NCBI RefSeq assembly: GCF_014649695.1
Contig: NZ_BMTN01000007.1
Location: forward strand, 248,001 to 312,000
Reading direction: 5' to 3'
Source of the DNA: Streptomyces kurssanovii
Lineage (GTDB): Bacteria > Actinomycetota > Actinomycetes > Streptomycetales > Streptomycetaceae
DNA length: 64,000 nt
In this document: in pieces, positions 29,093-39,638 of the stretch
Layout of the letters: each line of letters begins with the position of its first letter
Position numbering within the stretch: position 1 is the stretch's first letter
Made by a program: the position numbers and the translations under genes
The notes under the pieces: model-generated
The model's input: the letters and a program-made list of their open reading frames with translations, nothing else
What the model was told of the DNA's origin: nothing
Databases searched by the model: none

Positions 29093-30262
29093 CTATCGGA
29101 CCTCCAGCTGGAGGATCTTGTCGTCGCCCGACTCCGGCGTGCCGCGGGTGTCGGTCTCGCTGGTGAGGAGCCAGAGCTTGTCCCCGCCCGCCGGTACGAC
29201 GGTGCGCAGACGGCCGTACTCCTCCTCGAGGAAGGGCTGCGGGTCCGCGGAGGGCGCGGTCCCGGACAGCGGGATGCGCCACAGACGCTCGCCGAGCAGC
29301 CCCGCCATCCAGATCGAGCCTCGCGCGTACGCGATGCCGCTCGGTGAGGCGTCCGTCGTCTTCCACTGCGCGACGGGGTCGACGAAGCCGGACCGGCCGC
29401 CCTTGCCCTCGACCTCCGGCCAGCCGTAGTTCTTCCCCGGCTCGATCAGATTGAGCTCGTCCCAGGTGTTCTGCCCGAACTCCGCCGCCCACAGTCGCTT
29501 CTCGGAGTCCCAGGCGAGGCCCTGCACATTGCGGTGGCCGTACGAGTAGACGACGGAATCGGCCTCCGGGTTGCCGTGGACCGGGTTCCCGTCCGGCGTC
29601 ATGCGGAGGATCTTGCCGCCCAGCGACTCCTTGTCCTGGGCGAGACCGGTCTCGCCCGTCTCCCCCGTGCCCGCGTACAGCATCTTGTCGGGGCCGAAAG
29701 CGATCCGCCCGCCGTTGTGGATGATCCCCTTGGGGATGCCGCGGAGCACCGTGTCCGGCGCGCCCAACTGCTGGCCGGCCGGCTTCTGCTCGTCGTAGAG
29801 CAGGCGGGCGATGCGGTTGTCGGAGGCGGTGGTGAAGTACACGTAGACCTGGCGGTCGGAGGCGAAAGAGGGGGAGATCGCGAGGCCCAGCAGACCGCCC
29901 TCGCCGCCCGGTGCGACGCCCGGCACGGAGCCGATCTCCGTCTTCTCGCCGCTCTCCGCGTCGACCCGTGTGATCGTCCCCTCGTCCCGCGAGGTGATCA
30001 GCAGGTCGCCGCCCGGCAGGACGGCCGCGCCCCAGGGGGACTTGAGGTCCTCCGCCAGGGCGGACACGACCTTGACGGAGCCCTTCGCCGGCGGGCCCGC
30101 GGGGCTGGGTGCGGGGCTCGGCGCCGTGGTCGAGGGTGAGGCGGCTTCCTTGGAGGCGCCGGGCGTACCGTCGGACGGACTCGTCCCGTCGCCCGACGAG
30201 CATCCGGCCGCAAAGAGGAGCGCGACGGCGGCCATTACGGCCGTCACTGCAGGACGGTGCAC
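29093..30262 (-). CDS. Lipoprotein PQQ-dependent sugar dehydrogenase (YliI/Asd-like)
   Basis: A 389-residue exported protein with a lipobox (LLFAAGCSS, lipidated Cys about residue 21), a Ser/Pro/Thr linker to about residue 60 and a six-bladed beta-propeller of the soluble aldose sugar dehydrogenase family. Motifs include LKSPWGAAVLPGGDLLIT, GEGGLLGLAISPSF, the active-site region KGIIHNGGRIAFGPD, GGKILRMTPDGNP and YSYGHRNVQGLAWD. Such enzymes oxidise aldoses with PQQ at the cell surface; whether this strain makes PQQ cannot be seen here. The DUF6191-like gene follows 11 bp downstream in the same direction, so the two may be co-transcribed. Confidence 0.9.
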   Translation of the reverse strand: MHRPAVTAVMAAVALLFAAGCSSGDGTSPSDGTPGASKEAASPSTTAPSPAPSPAGPPAKGSVKVVSALAEDLKSPWGAAVLPGGDLLITSRDEGTITRVDAESGEKTEIGSVPGVAPGGEGGLLGLAISPSFASDRQVYVYFTTASDNRIARLLYDEQKPAGQQLGAPDTVLRGIPKGIIHNGGRIAFGPDKMLYAGTGETGETGLAQDKESLGGKILRMTPDGNPVHGNPEADSVVYSYGHRNVQGLAWDSEKRLWAAEFGQNTWDELNLIEPGKNYGWPEVEGKGGRSGFVDPVAQWKTTDASPSGIAYARGSIWMAGLLGERLWRIPLSGTAPSADPQPFLEEEYGRLRTVVPAGGDKLWLLTSETDTRGTPESGDDKILQLEVR

Positions 30263-30470
30263 GGTTGTGATCCCTTCGACGGCGGCTGGAGCTGCCTTCC
30301 TGTTCTTCTTACACCGCCGCCGCCGTTCAGGTTCCCGATCTTGCGGAGAAGCCGCGGCACCCGTCAGCGTGCCGCGACCGCCGAGACGCCTCTGCAGCGG
30401 TCCGCGTGCCAGGTCCGCCGAGACGCAGCGGCAGCGGGCGTCCCGTTCCGCAGGGAAGCAGCCGCTGCGC

Positions 30471-31466
30471 TCAGTCCCACGAACCCCGTGCCGGCGGCAG
30501 CGCCGAGATCTCCGCCAGGTCGTACGCAGTGAGCTTCAGCTTCCACGCGCCCGCGTTCTCCACCGCCCACTCCGGCCGCTTCGTTCCGGGCACCGGCACC
30601 ACATGACGTCCCTGGGCCAGCACCCAGGCCAGGGCCACCTGCGCCGGGGTGACGGAGCCCCCGTGCCGTGCGGCGACCCGGCGCAGTCCCGCCACGACCG
30701 GCTGGTTGGCCGCCATCATCTCCGCCGTGAACCGGGGGTGGCGCGCCCGTACGTCGTCCGGCTCGAAGCCCTGCCCCGGGGTGAGCGTCCCCGTCAGGAA
30801 ACCGCTCCCCAGCGGTGTGGCCGCGAGGAAGCCCACTCCGCGCGCCTCGCACCACGGGAGCAGCCGTTCCAGGGCCCGGGGCGACCACACCGACAGCTCC
30901 GCCTGCACCGTGCTCACCGGGAACACCTGCTGCATCCGCTCCAGTTGGCGAATCGTTCCCTCGTGCACGTCGCCCCCCGAGCGGCGTGACCGCGCACCGG
31001 CGGCGCACATCCCGAGCGCCCGCACCTTGCCGGCGCCCACCAACTCCGCCATCGCGCCCCAGGTCTCCTCCACGGGCACCTCGGGGTCGGCGCGATGGAG
31101 CTGGTACAGGTCGATCACATCGGTCTGGAGCCGCCGCAGCGAGGCGTCGCAGGCACGCTTCACATAGCCGGGCCGCCCGTTGGCGACGATGTGCTGGTCG
31201 CCGACGAGCAGGCCCGCCTTCGTCGACACGAAGGCGTCCGCGCGCCGCTCCTTGAGGACCCGGCCCAGCAGCAGCTCGTTGGTGAACGGGCCGTACATGT
31301 CGGCCGTGTCCAGCAGGCTCGAACCGGCGTCGAGCGCGCTGTGGACGGTACGGAGCGACCGGTCCCCGCGCTGCTGGGAGCTGCTGTAGGCCCAGCTCAT
31401 CGGCATGCAGCCGAGCCCCACGGCGCCCACTTCGAGGCCCGCCGCACCGATCGCCCTGCGCTCCAA
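30471..31466 (-). CDS. Aldo/keto reductase
   Basis: A 331-residue NADPH-dependent reductase with the AKR barrel. The catalytic tetrad is present: Asp and Tyr in LLDTADMYG, Lys in VSTKAGL and His in LYQLHRADP. The C-terminal cofactor-binding part PVPGTKRPEWAVENAGAWKL matches AKR families 8/13 (YghZ/pyridoxal reductase-like). Near residue 155-170 the normal GVSN segment reads LGMCAAGARSRRSGGD, an unusual basic insertion. It is divergent from the 2-hydroxyacid dehydrogenase gene, with 75 bp between them. The substrate is unknown. Confidence 0.88.
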   Translation of the reverse strand: MERRAIGAAGLEVGAVGLGCMPMSWAYSSSQQRGDRSLRTVHSALDAGSSLLDTADMYGPFTNELLLGRVLKERRADAFVSTKAGLLVGDQHIVANGRPGYVKRACDASLRRLQTDVIDLYQLHRADPEVPVEETWGAMAELVGAGKVRALGMCAAGARSRRSGGDVHEGTIRQLERMQQVFPVSTVQAELSVWSPRALERLLPWCEARGVGFLAATPLGSGFLTGTLTPGQGFEPDDVRARHPRFTAEMMAANQPVVAGLRRVAARHGGSVTPAQVALAWVLAQGRHVVPVPGTKRPEWAVENAGAWKLKLTAYDLAEISALPPARGSWD

Positions 31467-31541
31467 CTCCCCGTACCTCTCCCTCGGCCGCTCCCCAAAC
31501 TAACCAATGGGCGCCCGCGGCCTTCACATAGCCTCCTGACC

Positions 31542-32492
31542 ATGACTGCTGATGTGTGGCTCCCCGTCCCGGCCGACGAGATCGACGGCCTCCCCGCCCC
31601 GTCCGCGACCGGCCTGACGTACCGGTTCTGGGACGGCGGACCCGACTACCCGGCCGACCCCGCCGACTGCGCCTTCTACGCCGTCCCGTACATGAAGGGC
31701 ATGGAGGTGGCCATACGGCCGCTGGCCGCCATGAAGTCCGTACGCGTCGTGCAGACGCTCTCCGCGGGCATCGACCATGTGGAGCCGGGACTCGACCTGC
31801 TGCCCGCCGGTGTGCGGCTGTGCAACGCCAAGGGTGTCCATGAGGCGTCCACGGCCGAGCTCGCCCTCGCACTCGTCCTCGCCTCGCTGCGCGGCATCCC
31901 CGGATTCGTACGCGGGCAGGACTCGGAGCAGTGGCGGGCCGGCTTCTACCCGTCGCTGGCCGACAAATCGGTGCTCATCGTGGGGTACGGGTCCATCGGC
32001 GCCGCCGTCGAGGACCGGCTCGCGCCGTTCGAGTGTGCGCGGGTGGCGCGCGTCGCGCGCTCCGCCCGTACAACGGAGCGCGGCGAAGTGCGCGCACTCA
32101 CCGACCTTCCCGTCCTGTTGCCGGACGCCGATGTCGTGATCCTGTCCACCCCGCTCACCGACCGGACGAAGGGCCTGGTGGGGGCCGACTTCCTGAGCCG
32201 GATGAAGGACGGCGCGCTGCTCGTCAACATCGCCCGCGGTCCGGTCGTCGACACAAAGGCGCTGCTCGCGGAGGTGGAGACGGGGCGCATCGCCGCCGCT
32301 CTCGATGTCACGGATCCCGAGCCGCTGCCCGCCGGGCATCCGCTGTGGCACGCCCGCGGTGTGCTCATCAGCCCCCATGTCGGCGGCTCCACCTCGGCGT
32401 TCATGCCGCGCGCCAAGCGGCTGCTGGCCGATCAGGTCAGCCGCTTCGCGGCGGGCGATGCCTTGCGGAATGTCGTCGTGACGACCGGATAA
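31542..32492 (+). CDS. D-isomer-specific 2-hydroxyacid dehydrogenase
   Basis: A 316-residue NAD(P)-dependent dehydrogenase. The cofactor-binding motif is VLIVGYGSIGAAVEDRLAPFE; the catalytic arginine lies in VNIARGPVVDT, the glutamate in DVTDPEPLP and the histidine in SPHVGGSTSAFMPR, so the triad is complete. It is distinct from SerA encoded further on and lacks regulatory domains. The ATG at 31542 is preferred because earlier in-frame codons overlap the divergent aldo/keto reductase. Oxidation of a D-2-hydroxy acid or reduction of a 2-keto acid is expected; the substrate is unknown. Confidence 0.88.
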   Translation: MTADVWLPVPADEIDGLPAPSATGLTYRFWDGGPDYPADPADCAFYAVPYMKGMEVAIRPLAAMKSVRVVQTLSAGIDHVEPGLDLLPAGVRLCNAKGVHEASTAELALALVLASLRGIPGFVRGQDSEQWRAGFYPSLADKSVLIVGYGSIGAAVEDRLAPFECARVARVARSARTTERGEVRALTDLPVLLPDADVVILSTPLTDRTKGLVGADFLSRMKDGALLVNIARGPVVDTKALLAEVETGRIAAALDVTDPEPLPAGHPLWHARGVLISPHVGGSTSAFMPRAKRLLADQVSRFAAGDALRNVVVTTG

Positions 32493-32601
32493 CGACCTTC
32501 GAGCCGGTCCCGTTCCGGCACGCTTCGAAGTCACTCGAATGCGCCGCGTGCCTTAATCGCCAGAGATCGTCACGCAGAGTAGAGGGGCTATGTCCCTGAG
32601 T

Positions 32602-32621
32602 GACGATATTGGTGTATCGTC
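32602..32621. promoter_or_regulatory. 20-bp inverted repeat upstream of the cdgC-like gene
   Basis: GACGATATTGGTGTATCGTC has perfect 7-bp arms around a 6-bp spacer, 36 bp before the start codon. An AGTGA half-site reminiscent of BldD boxes overlaps its left edge. It could be an operator or a 5' UTR hairpin. Confidence 0.45.
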
Positions 32622-32657
32622 CCGACCTGGGGGCTGCACCGTGCGAGGGGTGGTGCT

Positions 32658-35600
32658 GTGGCGCGAACTGATTGCCGATCAGACGTGAGGGGGGCGACGG
32701 GCGATGCATGGCCGATGGACCGACGATCCGACGCGGCAGGGCAGCCGCTGGCGACTCCCGCGCACCGCGTTGCGCGGAGCGACGAATCCTACGGCCGCGC
32801 CCCAGGCCTCCGTACCGCCCGCGCCCCCGGGGACGGCGGCGCGACCCCGGACCGCGCGATGAGCGCGCCGGGGGCACTGGTGTTCCGGGACGCGCTGCCG
32901 CGCGGCGGCTCGAGGCTGAAGCACCAGCTCGTCCTGGCCTTCGTCTGCGGCGGGTACGGAGTGGGGGCCGCCTTCGGCTGGGGCTCGGGCCGACTGGCTC
33001 TGATCATGGGCGACTTCGGCCTCAGCCTGGCCGCCCTGATGGCCGCGGTCTCCTGCCTGCTCTACGCCCGCACGCAGAAGTGCCGCTTCCGTCCCGCGTG
33101 GCTGCTGTTCGCGTTCTCCTCCGCCATGGCGGCGGCGGGGAACGCCGTCTGGGGCTGGTACGAGGTGGTGCTCGGCCGCGCCGTGCCGAGCACGTCCGTG
33201 GCCGATCTGTTCTTCCTCTGCTTCGCGCCGCCCGCCATCGTCGGACTGCTGGTCCTGGCCAAGCGGCCGGTCTCCAAGGCCGGCTGGGTCTGCCTCGCGC
33301 TCGACGCCTGGCTGATCGGCGGCTCGCTGCTCACGCTTTCGTGGAGCCTCGCGCTCGCGCACACCGCGCACGCGCAGGGCGAGAGCGTGGCCCCGGCCGC
33401 TCTCGCGCTGGCCTATCCGCTGCTGGACATCGTGCTGGTCAGCATGGTGCTCGCGCTGCACTTCCGCCGCTCTCCCGCCAACCGGTCCGCGGTCAACACC
33501 GCGATCGCCGGCCTCGCGCTCACGGTGCTGTGCGACGCCCTGTTCACCTCCCCGCTGCTGCGGGAGAGCTACAGCTCCGGCCAACTCCTCGACGCCGGCT
33601 GGTTCGCGGGCTCGCTGCTGCTCGCCTACGCCCCATGGGTAGCGCGCACCGGCGAGCCGGCCGGTCCGCCACGGGGCACAAGCAATCCGGTGCGTCCCAT
33701 AACGAGCTCACTGTCCGCGCTGACCCCGTACCTGGCCGCGGCCGTGTGCACTCTCGGCATCCTCCACAACGTCATCGAGGGGCGCCGGGTCGACCGGGTC
33801 GTCGTGTTCACCGGCTGCACCGTCGTCCTCGCCCTCGTCGTACGGCAGGGCATCATGCTCCTCGACAACATCGCCCTCACCCACGAACTGGCGCAGAAGG
33901 AGAACCACTTCCGCTCGCTGGTGCAGGGCTCGAGCGACGTCATCATGATCGCCGCGCCGTCGGGGGTCCTGCGCTACGTCTCGCCGGCGGCCGCCGGCGT
34001 CTACGGGCGTGACGCGGAGGAACTGGTCGGCACCGAGCTCGCCTCGCTCATCCACCCGGAGGACCTCGGCCGCGTCGTCCACGAGCTGCGCCGCTTCCTG
34101 GCCGCCGAGCCGTCGGCGGAGCCGACCACGCGCATGGAGTGCCGGTTCCGGTCCGGCTCCGGCGACTGGCTCAACGTGGAATCGACGGTCAGCCGTCACC
34201 AGGGCGGCCTGATCTTCAACAGCCGGGACGTCACGGAACGGGTGCGGCTGCAGGCCCAGTTACAGCACAACGCGGAGCACGACCCGCTCACCGACCTGCC
34301 CAACCGCGCGCTGTTCACCGAGCGGGTCAGAGGCGCCCTGACGGGCCGCAGGGCGGGCGACGAGGGCACCGCCGTGCTCTTCATCGACCTCGACGGCTTC
34401 AAGGGCGTCAACGACCGGCTCGGCCACCAGGCGGGCGACGAGCTGCTGATCCAGGCGGCGCGGCGGCTCGCCGACTCCGTACGGGCCGCGGACACGGCCG
34501 CCCGGCTCGGTGGCGACGAGTTCGCCGCCCTGATCGTCGGCGACGGCTCCGGGGACAGGTCCGCCCGCGAGTCGCAGGTGCTGGAGATCGCCGACCGGCT
34601 GCGGCTGATGCTCTCCCAGCCGTACCGCATCGACGGCGGTGAGGTACGGGTGGCGGCCTCCATCGGCGTCGCCTTCGCCGAACCCGCGATGAGCCCCACC
34701 GACCTGATGCGCAACGCCGACCTCGCCATGTACCGGGCCAAGGCCGCGGGCAAGGACCGCGTCGAGCTGTACGCGCCCCAGATGCAGGCCGAGGTGGTCC
34801 GGCGCACCGAACTGGCCGCGCGGCTGCGCAGCGCGCTGCACGAGGGCGAGTTCGCGCTCCTGCACCAGCCGGTGGTGAGCCTCACCACCGGCCGGATCGC
34901 GGCGGTCTCCGCACAGGCCCGCTGGCGCTCCGCCCAGGGCATCCTCTTCACCCCTGCCGAGTTCCTGCGGGTCTCCGACGACGGCGACCGCAGCGCCGAG
35001 CTCGGCCGCTGGCTGCTGGAGGAGGCCGTCGGCCAGGCGGCGGAACGCGCGGGAGCGGGCCACCGGACAACGGTGTCGGTGCGACTGCCGGCGCGTCTGC
35101 TGCTGGACAGGGCGCTGCCGCTCGGCTCCATCGAGGCCCTGCTCACCCGGCACGGCCTGCCGTCGGGCGCACTGGTCATCGAGCTCGCGGACAGTGATCC
35201 GCGTATCTCCTTCGACGAGCTCGAGCAGCGGCTGACCGCCCTGCGCAGGATGGGCGTACGGATCGCGCTGGACGGCTTCGGCAGCGGCTACGCGGCGATC
35301 AACGCGCTGCGCAGGCTCCCCGTGGACGTGCTGAAACTGGACCGGGGCCTGATCGAGGGCGTCGTCGAGTCCGCCAGAGTGCACAAGATCACGAGCGGGC
35401 TGCTGCGGATCGCGGGCGACCTCGGCATGCAGTCCGTGGCGGACGGCGTGGACGTCCCGGAGCAGGTGCTGGCGCTGCGCGCCATGGGGTGCACCCACGG
35501 ACAGGGCATGGCCTTCTCCGGGCCGCTGGACGAGTACCGGCTGCGCCGTGCGCTGGCCAGGGGCGAGTATCCGGTACCCGACGGGCTCGGGCTGCCGCTG

Positions 35601-35666
35601 CTGGCCGCGGGCGTCCCGCCTGCCCGGAATGGCTCAAATAATGAGACGCGCGTCCCACCCACTTGA
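32658..35666 (+). CDS. cdgC: Membrane PAS-GGDEF-degenerate EAL diguanylate cyclase (CdgC-like)
   Basis: A 1002-residue protein with a polar N-terminus, about nine to ten membrane helices (residues 88-395), a PAS sensor (410-525, FRSLVQGSSDVIMIAAPSG), a GGDEF domain (ARLGGDEFAAL at about 615) and an EAL-like domain. The RxxD inhibitory site (RAAD) and GGDEF are intact, so it should make c-di-GMP. The EAL part is degenerate: the EAL motif reads SAQARW, DDFG is replaced by LDGFGSGY, and the late AEGVE is ADGVD, so phosphodiesterase activity is not expected. Placement just before ilvB fits the locus I remember as cdgC. GTG at 32658 is the likely start. Confidence 0.85.
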   Translation: MARTDCRSDVRGATGDAWPMDRRSDAAGQPLATPAHRVARSDESYGRAPGLRTARAPGDGGATPDRAMSAPGALVFRDALPRGGSRLKHQLVLAFVCGGYGVGAAFGWGSGRLALIMGDFGLSLAALMAAVSCLLYARTQKCRFRPAWLLFAFSSAMAAAGNAVWGWYEVVLGRAVPSTSVADLFFLCFAPPAIVGLLVLAKRPVSKAGWVCLALDAWLIGGSLLTLSWSLALAHTAHAQGESVAPAALALAYPLLDIVLVSMVLALHFRRSPANRSAVNTAIAGLALTVLCDALFTSPLLRESYSSGQLLDAGWFAGSLLLAYAPWVARTGEPAGPPRGTSNPVRPITSSLSALTPYLAAAVCTLGILHNVIEGRRVDRVVVFTGCTVVLALVVRQGIMLLDNIALTHELAQKENHFRSLVQGSSDVIMIAAPSGVLRYVSPAAAGVYGRDAEELVGTELASLIHPEDLGRVVHELRRFLAAEPSAEPTTRMECRFRSGSGDWLNVESTVSRHQGGLIFNSRDVTERVRLQAQLQHNAEHDPLTDLPNRALFTERVRGALTGRRAGDEGTAVLFIDLDGFKGVNDRLGHQAGDELLIQAARRLADSVRAADTAARLGGDEFAALIVGDGSGDRSARESQVLEIADRLRLMLSQPYRIDGGEVRVAASIGVAFAEPAMSPTDLMRNADLAMYRAKAAGKDRVELYAPQMQAEVVRRTELAARLRSALHEGEFALLHQPVVSLTTGRIAAVSAQARWRSAQGILFTPAEFLRVSDDGDRSAELGRWLLEEAVGQAAERAGAGHRTTVSVRLPARLLLDRALPLGSIEALLTRHGLPSGALVIELADSDPRISFDELEQRLTALRRMGVRIALDGFGSGYAAINALRRLPVDVLKLDRGLIEGVVESARVHKITSGLLRIAGDLGMQSVADGVDVPEQVLALRAMGCTHGQGMAFSGPLDEYRLRRALARGEYPVPDGLGLPLLAAGVPPARNGSNNETRVPPT

Positions 35667-35699
35667 CAGTGGTAGCGCGCCGGGGGGAGGGTCATTGCC

Positions 35700-35741
35700 A
35701 TGCGCACCCGAATTCTCGTACTTGGAAAGCGCGTCGGCTAG
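35700..35741 (+). CDS. ilvB leader peptide (attenuator)
   Basis: A 13-residue ORF, MRTRILVLGKRVG, follows a GGGGGGAGGG ribosome binding site. Four consecutive branched-chain residues (Ile-Leu-Val-Leu) are encoded by ATT CTC GTA CTT, three of which are rare codons in high-GC Streptomyces. A hairpin with a T tract lies 43 bp downstream. This is the classic arrangement for attenuation of the ilv operon by charged Ile/Leu/Val tRNA levels. Confidence 0.85.
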   Translation: MRTRILVLGKRVG

Positions 35742-35783
35742 CAGGGCCGCACCGACAGCTCTGCAGACACCTCCCGACGCGCT
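35728..35783 (+). promoter_or_regulatory. Long-range 10-bp RNA stem in the ilvB leader
   Basis: AGCGCGTCGG (35728-35737, at the end of the leader ORF) is perfectly complementary to CCGACGCGCT (35774-35783), which ends exactly where the terminator stem starts. A ribosome stalled at the Ile-Leu-Val-Leu codons would cover the first arm, so the stem can respond to translation. Confidence 0.6.
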
Positions 35784-35817
35784 CCCCTCGCTTGCCTCAC
35801 GGCACGAGGGGTTTTTT
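35784..35817 (+). terminator. Intrinsic terminator of the ilvB attenuator
   Basis: CCCCTCG pairs with CGAGGGG, with an inner TGCC/GGCA pairing, followed immediately by six T. It lies between the leader ORF and ilvB, 81 bp before the ilvB start. Confidence 0.85.
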
Positions 35818-35897
35818 GTTGCACCGGCGCCGACAGCAGCCAGATCAGAACCGCATCAAACCTCGCGAAAACCCTCAGCTTCGAGAAGAGAACGCCG

Positions 35898-37751
35898 ATG
35901 ACCGAGCAGGCCTCCGGGGCCCACCATCCGCAGCCGCGGGCCCGTACCGGCGGACAGCCGTCCGCCACCGTCGAACACGTCACGGGTGCGCAGTCCCTCA
36001 TTCGCTCTCTCGAGGAAGTAGGGGCCGACACGGTGTTCGGCATCCCGGGCGGCGCGATCCTCCCGGCGTACGACCCGATGATGGACTCCTCGAAGGTCCG
36101 CCACGTCCTGGTCCGCCACGAGCAGGGCGCGGGCCACGCCGCCACCGGCTACGCGCAGGCCACCGGCAAGGTCGGCGTCTGCATGGCCACCTCCGGTCCC
36201 GGCGCCACCAACCTGGTCACCCCGATCGCCGACGCGCACATGGACTCCGTGCCGCTGGTCGCGATCACCGGCCAGGTCGCCAGCAAGGCCATCGGCACGG
36301 ACGCCTTCCAGGAGGCGGACATCTGCGGCATCACGATGCCGATCACCAAGCACAACTTCCTGGTCACCAAGGCCGACGACATCCCGCGCATCATCGCGGA
36401 GGCCTTCCACATCGCGTCCACCGGCCGCCCCGGCCCCGTCCTCGTCGACATCGCCAAGGACGCCCTCCAGGCCAGGACGACCTTCAGCTGGCCGCCGCAG
36501 ACCGAGCTGCCCGGCTACCGCCCGGTCACCAAGCCGCACGCCAAGCAGATCCGTGAGGCCGCCAAGCTGATCACCGGCGCCAAGCGCCCGGTCCTGTACG
36601 TCGGCGGCGGCGTCCTCAAGGCCGGCGCCACGGCCGAGCTGAAGGTGCTCGCCGAGCTCACCGGAGCCCCCGTCACCACCACCCTGATGGCGCTGGGCGC
36701 GTTCCCCGACAGCCACCCGCTGCACGTGGGAATGCCGGGCATGCACGGTGCGGTCACCGCCGTCACCGCGCTGCAGAAGGCCGACCTGATCGTCGCCCTC
36801 GGAGCCCGTTTCGACGACCGCGTCACCGGCAAGCTGGACAGCTTCGCCCCGTACGCCAAGATCGTCCACGCCGACATCGACCCGGCGGAGATCGGCAAGA
36901 ACCGCGCCGCCGACGTCCCGATCGTCGGTGACGCCCGCGAGGTCATCGCCGACCTGGTCCAAGCCGTCCAGGCCGAGCACAGCACCGGCAACACCGGCGA
37001 CTACGCCGCCTGGTGGAAGGACCTCAACCGCTGGCGCGAGACCTACCCGCTCGGCTACGAGCAGCCGGGCGACGGCAGCCTCGCCCCGCAGCAGGTCATC
37101 CAGCGCATCGGCGAACTCGCCCCGGAGGGCACGATCTTCGCCGCCGGGGTCGGCCAGCACCAGATGTGGGCCGCCCACTTCATCGACTACGAGCAGCCCG
37201 CCACCTGGCTGAACTCGGGCGGCGCGGGGACGATGGGCTACGCGGTTCCCGCGGCGATGGGTGCCAAGGCCGGAGCGCCGGACCGCACGGTCTGGGCGAT
37301 CGACGGTGACGGCTGCTTCCAGATGACCAACCAGGAGCTCACCACCTGCGCGCTGAACAACATCCCGATCAAGGTCGCGATCATCAACAACGGCGCCCTC
37401 GGGATGGTCCGCCAGTGGCAGACCCTGTTCTACAACCAGCGCTACTCCAACACGGTGCTGCACTCCGGCCCCGAGGCCACCGGCCTGGAGAAGAGCGCCG
37501 GCACCCGCGTCCCGGACTTCGTCAAGCTGTCGGAGGCCATGGGCTGTTACGCGATCCGCTGCGAGTCGCCCGACGACCTCGACAAGGTCATCGCCGAGGC
37601 CAACGCGATCAACGACCGCCCCGTCGTCATCGACTTCATCGTCCACGAGGACGCCCAGGTGTGGCCCATGGTCGCCGCAGGCACCTCCAACGACGAGGTC
37701 ATGGCCGCCCGGGGCGTCCGCCCCGACTTCGGCGACAACGAAGACGACTGA
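35898..37751 (+). CDS. ilvB: Acetolactate synthase large subunit
   Basis: A 617-residue thiamine-diphosphate enzyme making acetolactate or acetohydroxybutyrate, the first common step of Val, Leu and Ile synthesis. The catalytic glutamate lies in [38 protein letters not shown] and the TPP-binding [29 protein letters not shown] motif are complete; [22 protein letters not shown] contains the usual flexible region. The N-terminal 33 residues are a polar Pro/Gln-rich extension typical of actinobacteria. Expression is probably controlled by the upstream leader peptide and terminator. ilvN follows after 38 bp. Confidence 0.96.
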   Translation: MTEQASGAHHPQPRARTGGQPSATVEHVTGAQSLIRSLEEVGADTVFGIPGGAILPAYDPMMDSSKVRHVLVRHEQGAGHAATGYAQATGKVGVCMATSGPGATNLVTPIADAHMDSVPLVAITGQVASKAIGTDAFQEADICGITMPITKHNFLVTKADDIPRIIAEAFHIASTGRPGPVLVDIAKDALQARTTFSWPPQTELPGYRPVTKPHAKQIREAAKLITGAKRPVLYVGGGVLKAGATAELKVLAELTGAPVTTTLMALGAFPDSHPLHVGMPGMHGAVTAVTALQKADLIVALGARFDDRVTGKLDSFAPYAKIVHADIDPAEIGKNRAADVPIVGDAREVIADLVQAVQAEHSTGNTGDYAAWWKDLNRWRETYPLGYEQPGDGSLAPQQVIQRIGELAPEGTIFAAGVGQHQMWAAHFIDYEQPATWLNSGGAGTMGYAVPAAMGAKAGAPDRTVWAIDGDGCFQMTNQELTTCALNNIPIKVAIINNGALGMVRQWQTLFYNQRYSNTVLHSGPEATGLEKSAGTRVPDFVKLSEAMGCYAIRCESPDDLDKVIAEANAINDRPVVIDFIVHEDAQVWPMVAAGTSNDEVMAARGVRPDFGDNEDD

Positions 37752-37789
37752 GAGCCGCAGGAAGAGCTGTAGGAAGAGGAACGACGCAC

Positions 37790-39408
<1,619 letters not shown>

Positions 39409-39420
39409 GCCACCGGGCGG

Positions 39421-39441
39421 GGGGGCCGGTCCCCGGTCCCC
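39421..39441 (+). terminator. Hairpin after ilvC
   Basis: GGGGGCCGG pairs with CCGGTCCCC (one G-T pair) around a 3-nt loop, 12 bp after the ilvC stop; no T tract follows. Confidence 0.45.
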
Positions 39442-39516
39442 TCGCCTCCGCCACTTCGTCCAGCCACGGACGAGTGATCCTGCCAACGAGGCGCAAGACG
39501 CACCGTGCGGCACCAC

Positions 39517-39522
39517 TACACT
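39517..39522 (+). promoter_or_regulatory. Probable -10 element of serA
   Basis: TACACT lies 117 bp before the serA start in a 230-bp gap after ilvC; the -35 region is not obvious. Confidence 0.4.
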
Positions 39523-39638
39523 GCTCAACAACACCATCGCGTCAGGCCCACAGTGTCGTGCGTCTTCCACGCGGCTTGCCCCCTCCACCGCCTGCGGCCG
39601 TCGGGACGGCCGTCCGCACTGCATCTGTGAGGACTCAC

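Noticed and set aside
35663-35668. TTGACA as the -35 of the ilvB leader promoter
   Set aside because: It matches the consensus, but no -10 sequence lies 16-19 bp downstream; the true promoter may be inside the end of the preceding gene.
35700-35897. T-box riboswitch before ilvB
   Set aside because: I see no T-box consensus sequence or specifier-loop architecture; the leader ORF and terminator explain the region as peptide-based attenuation.
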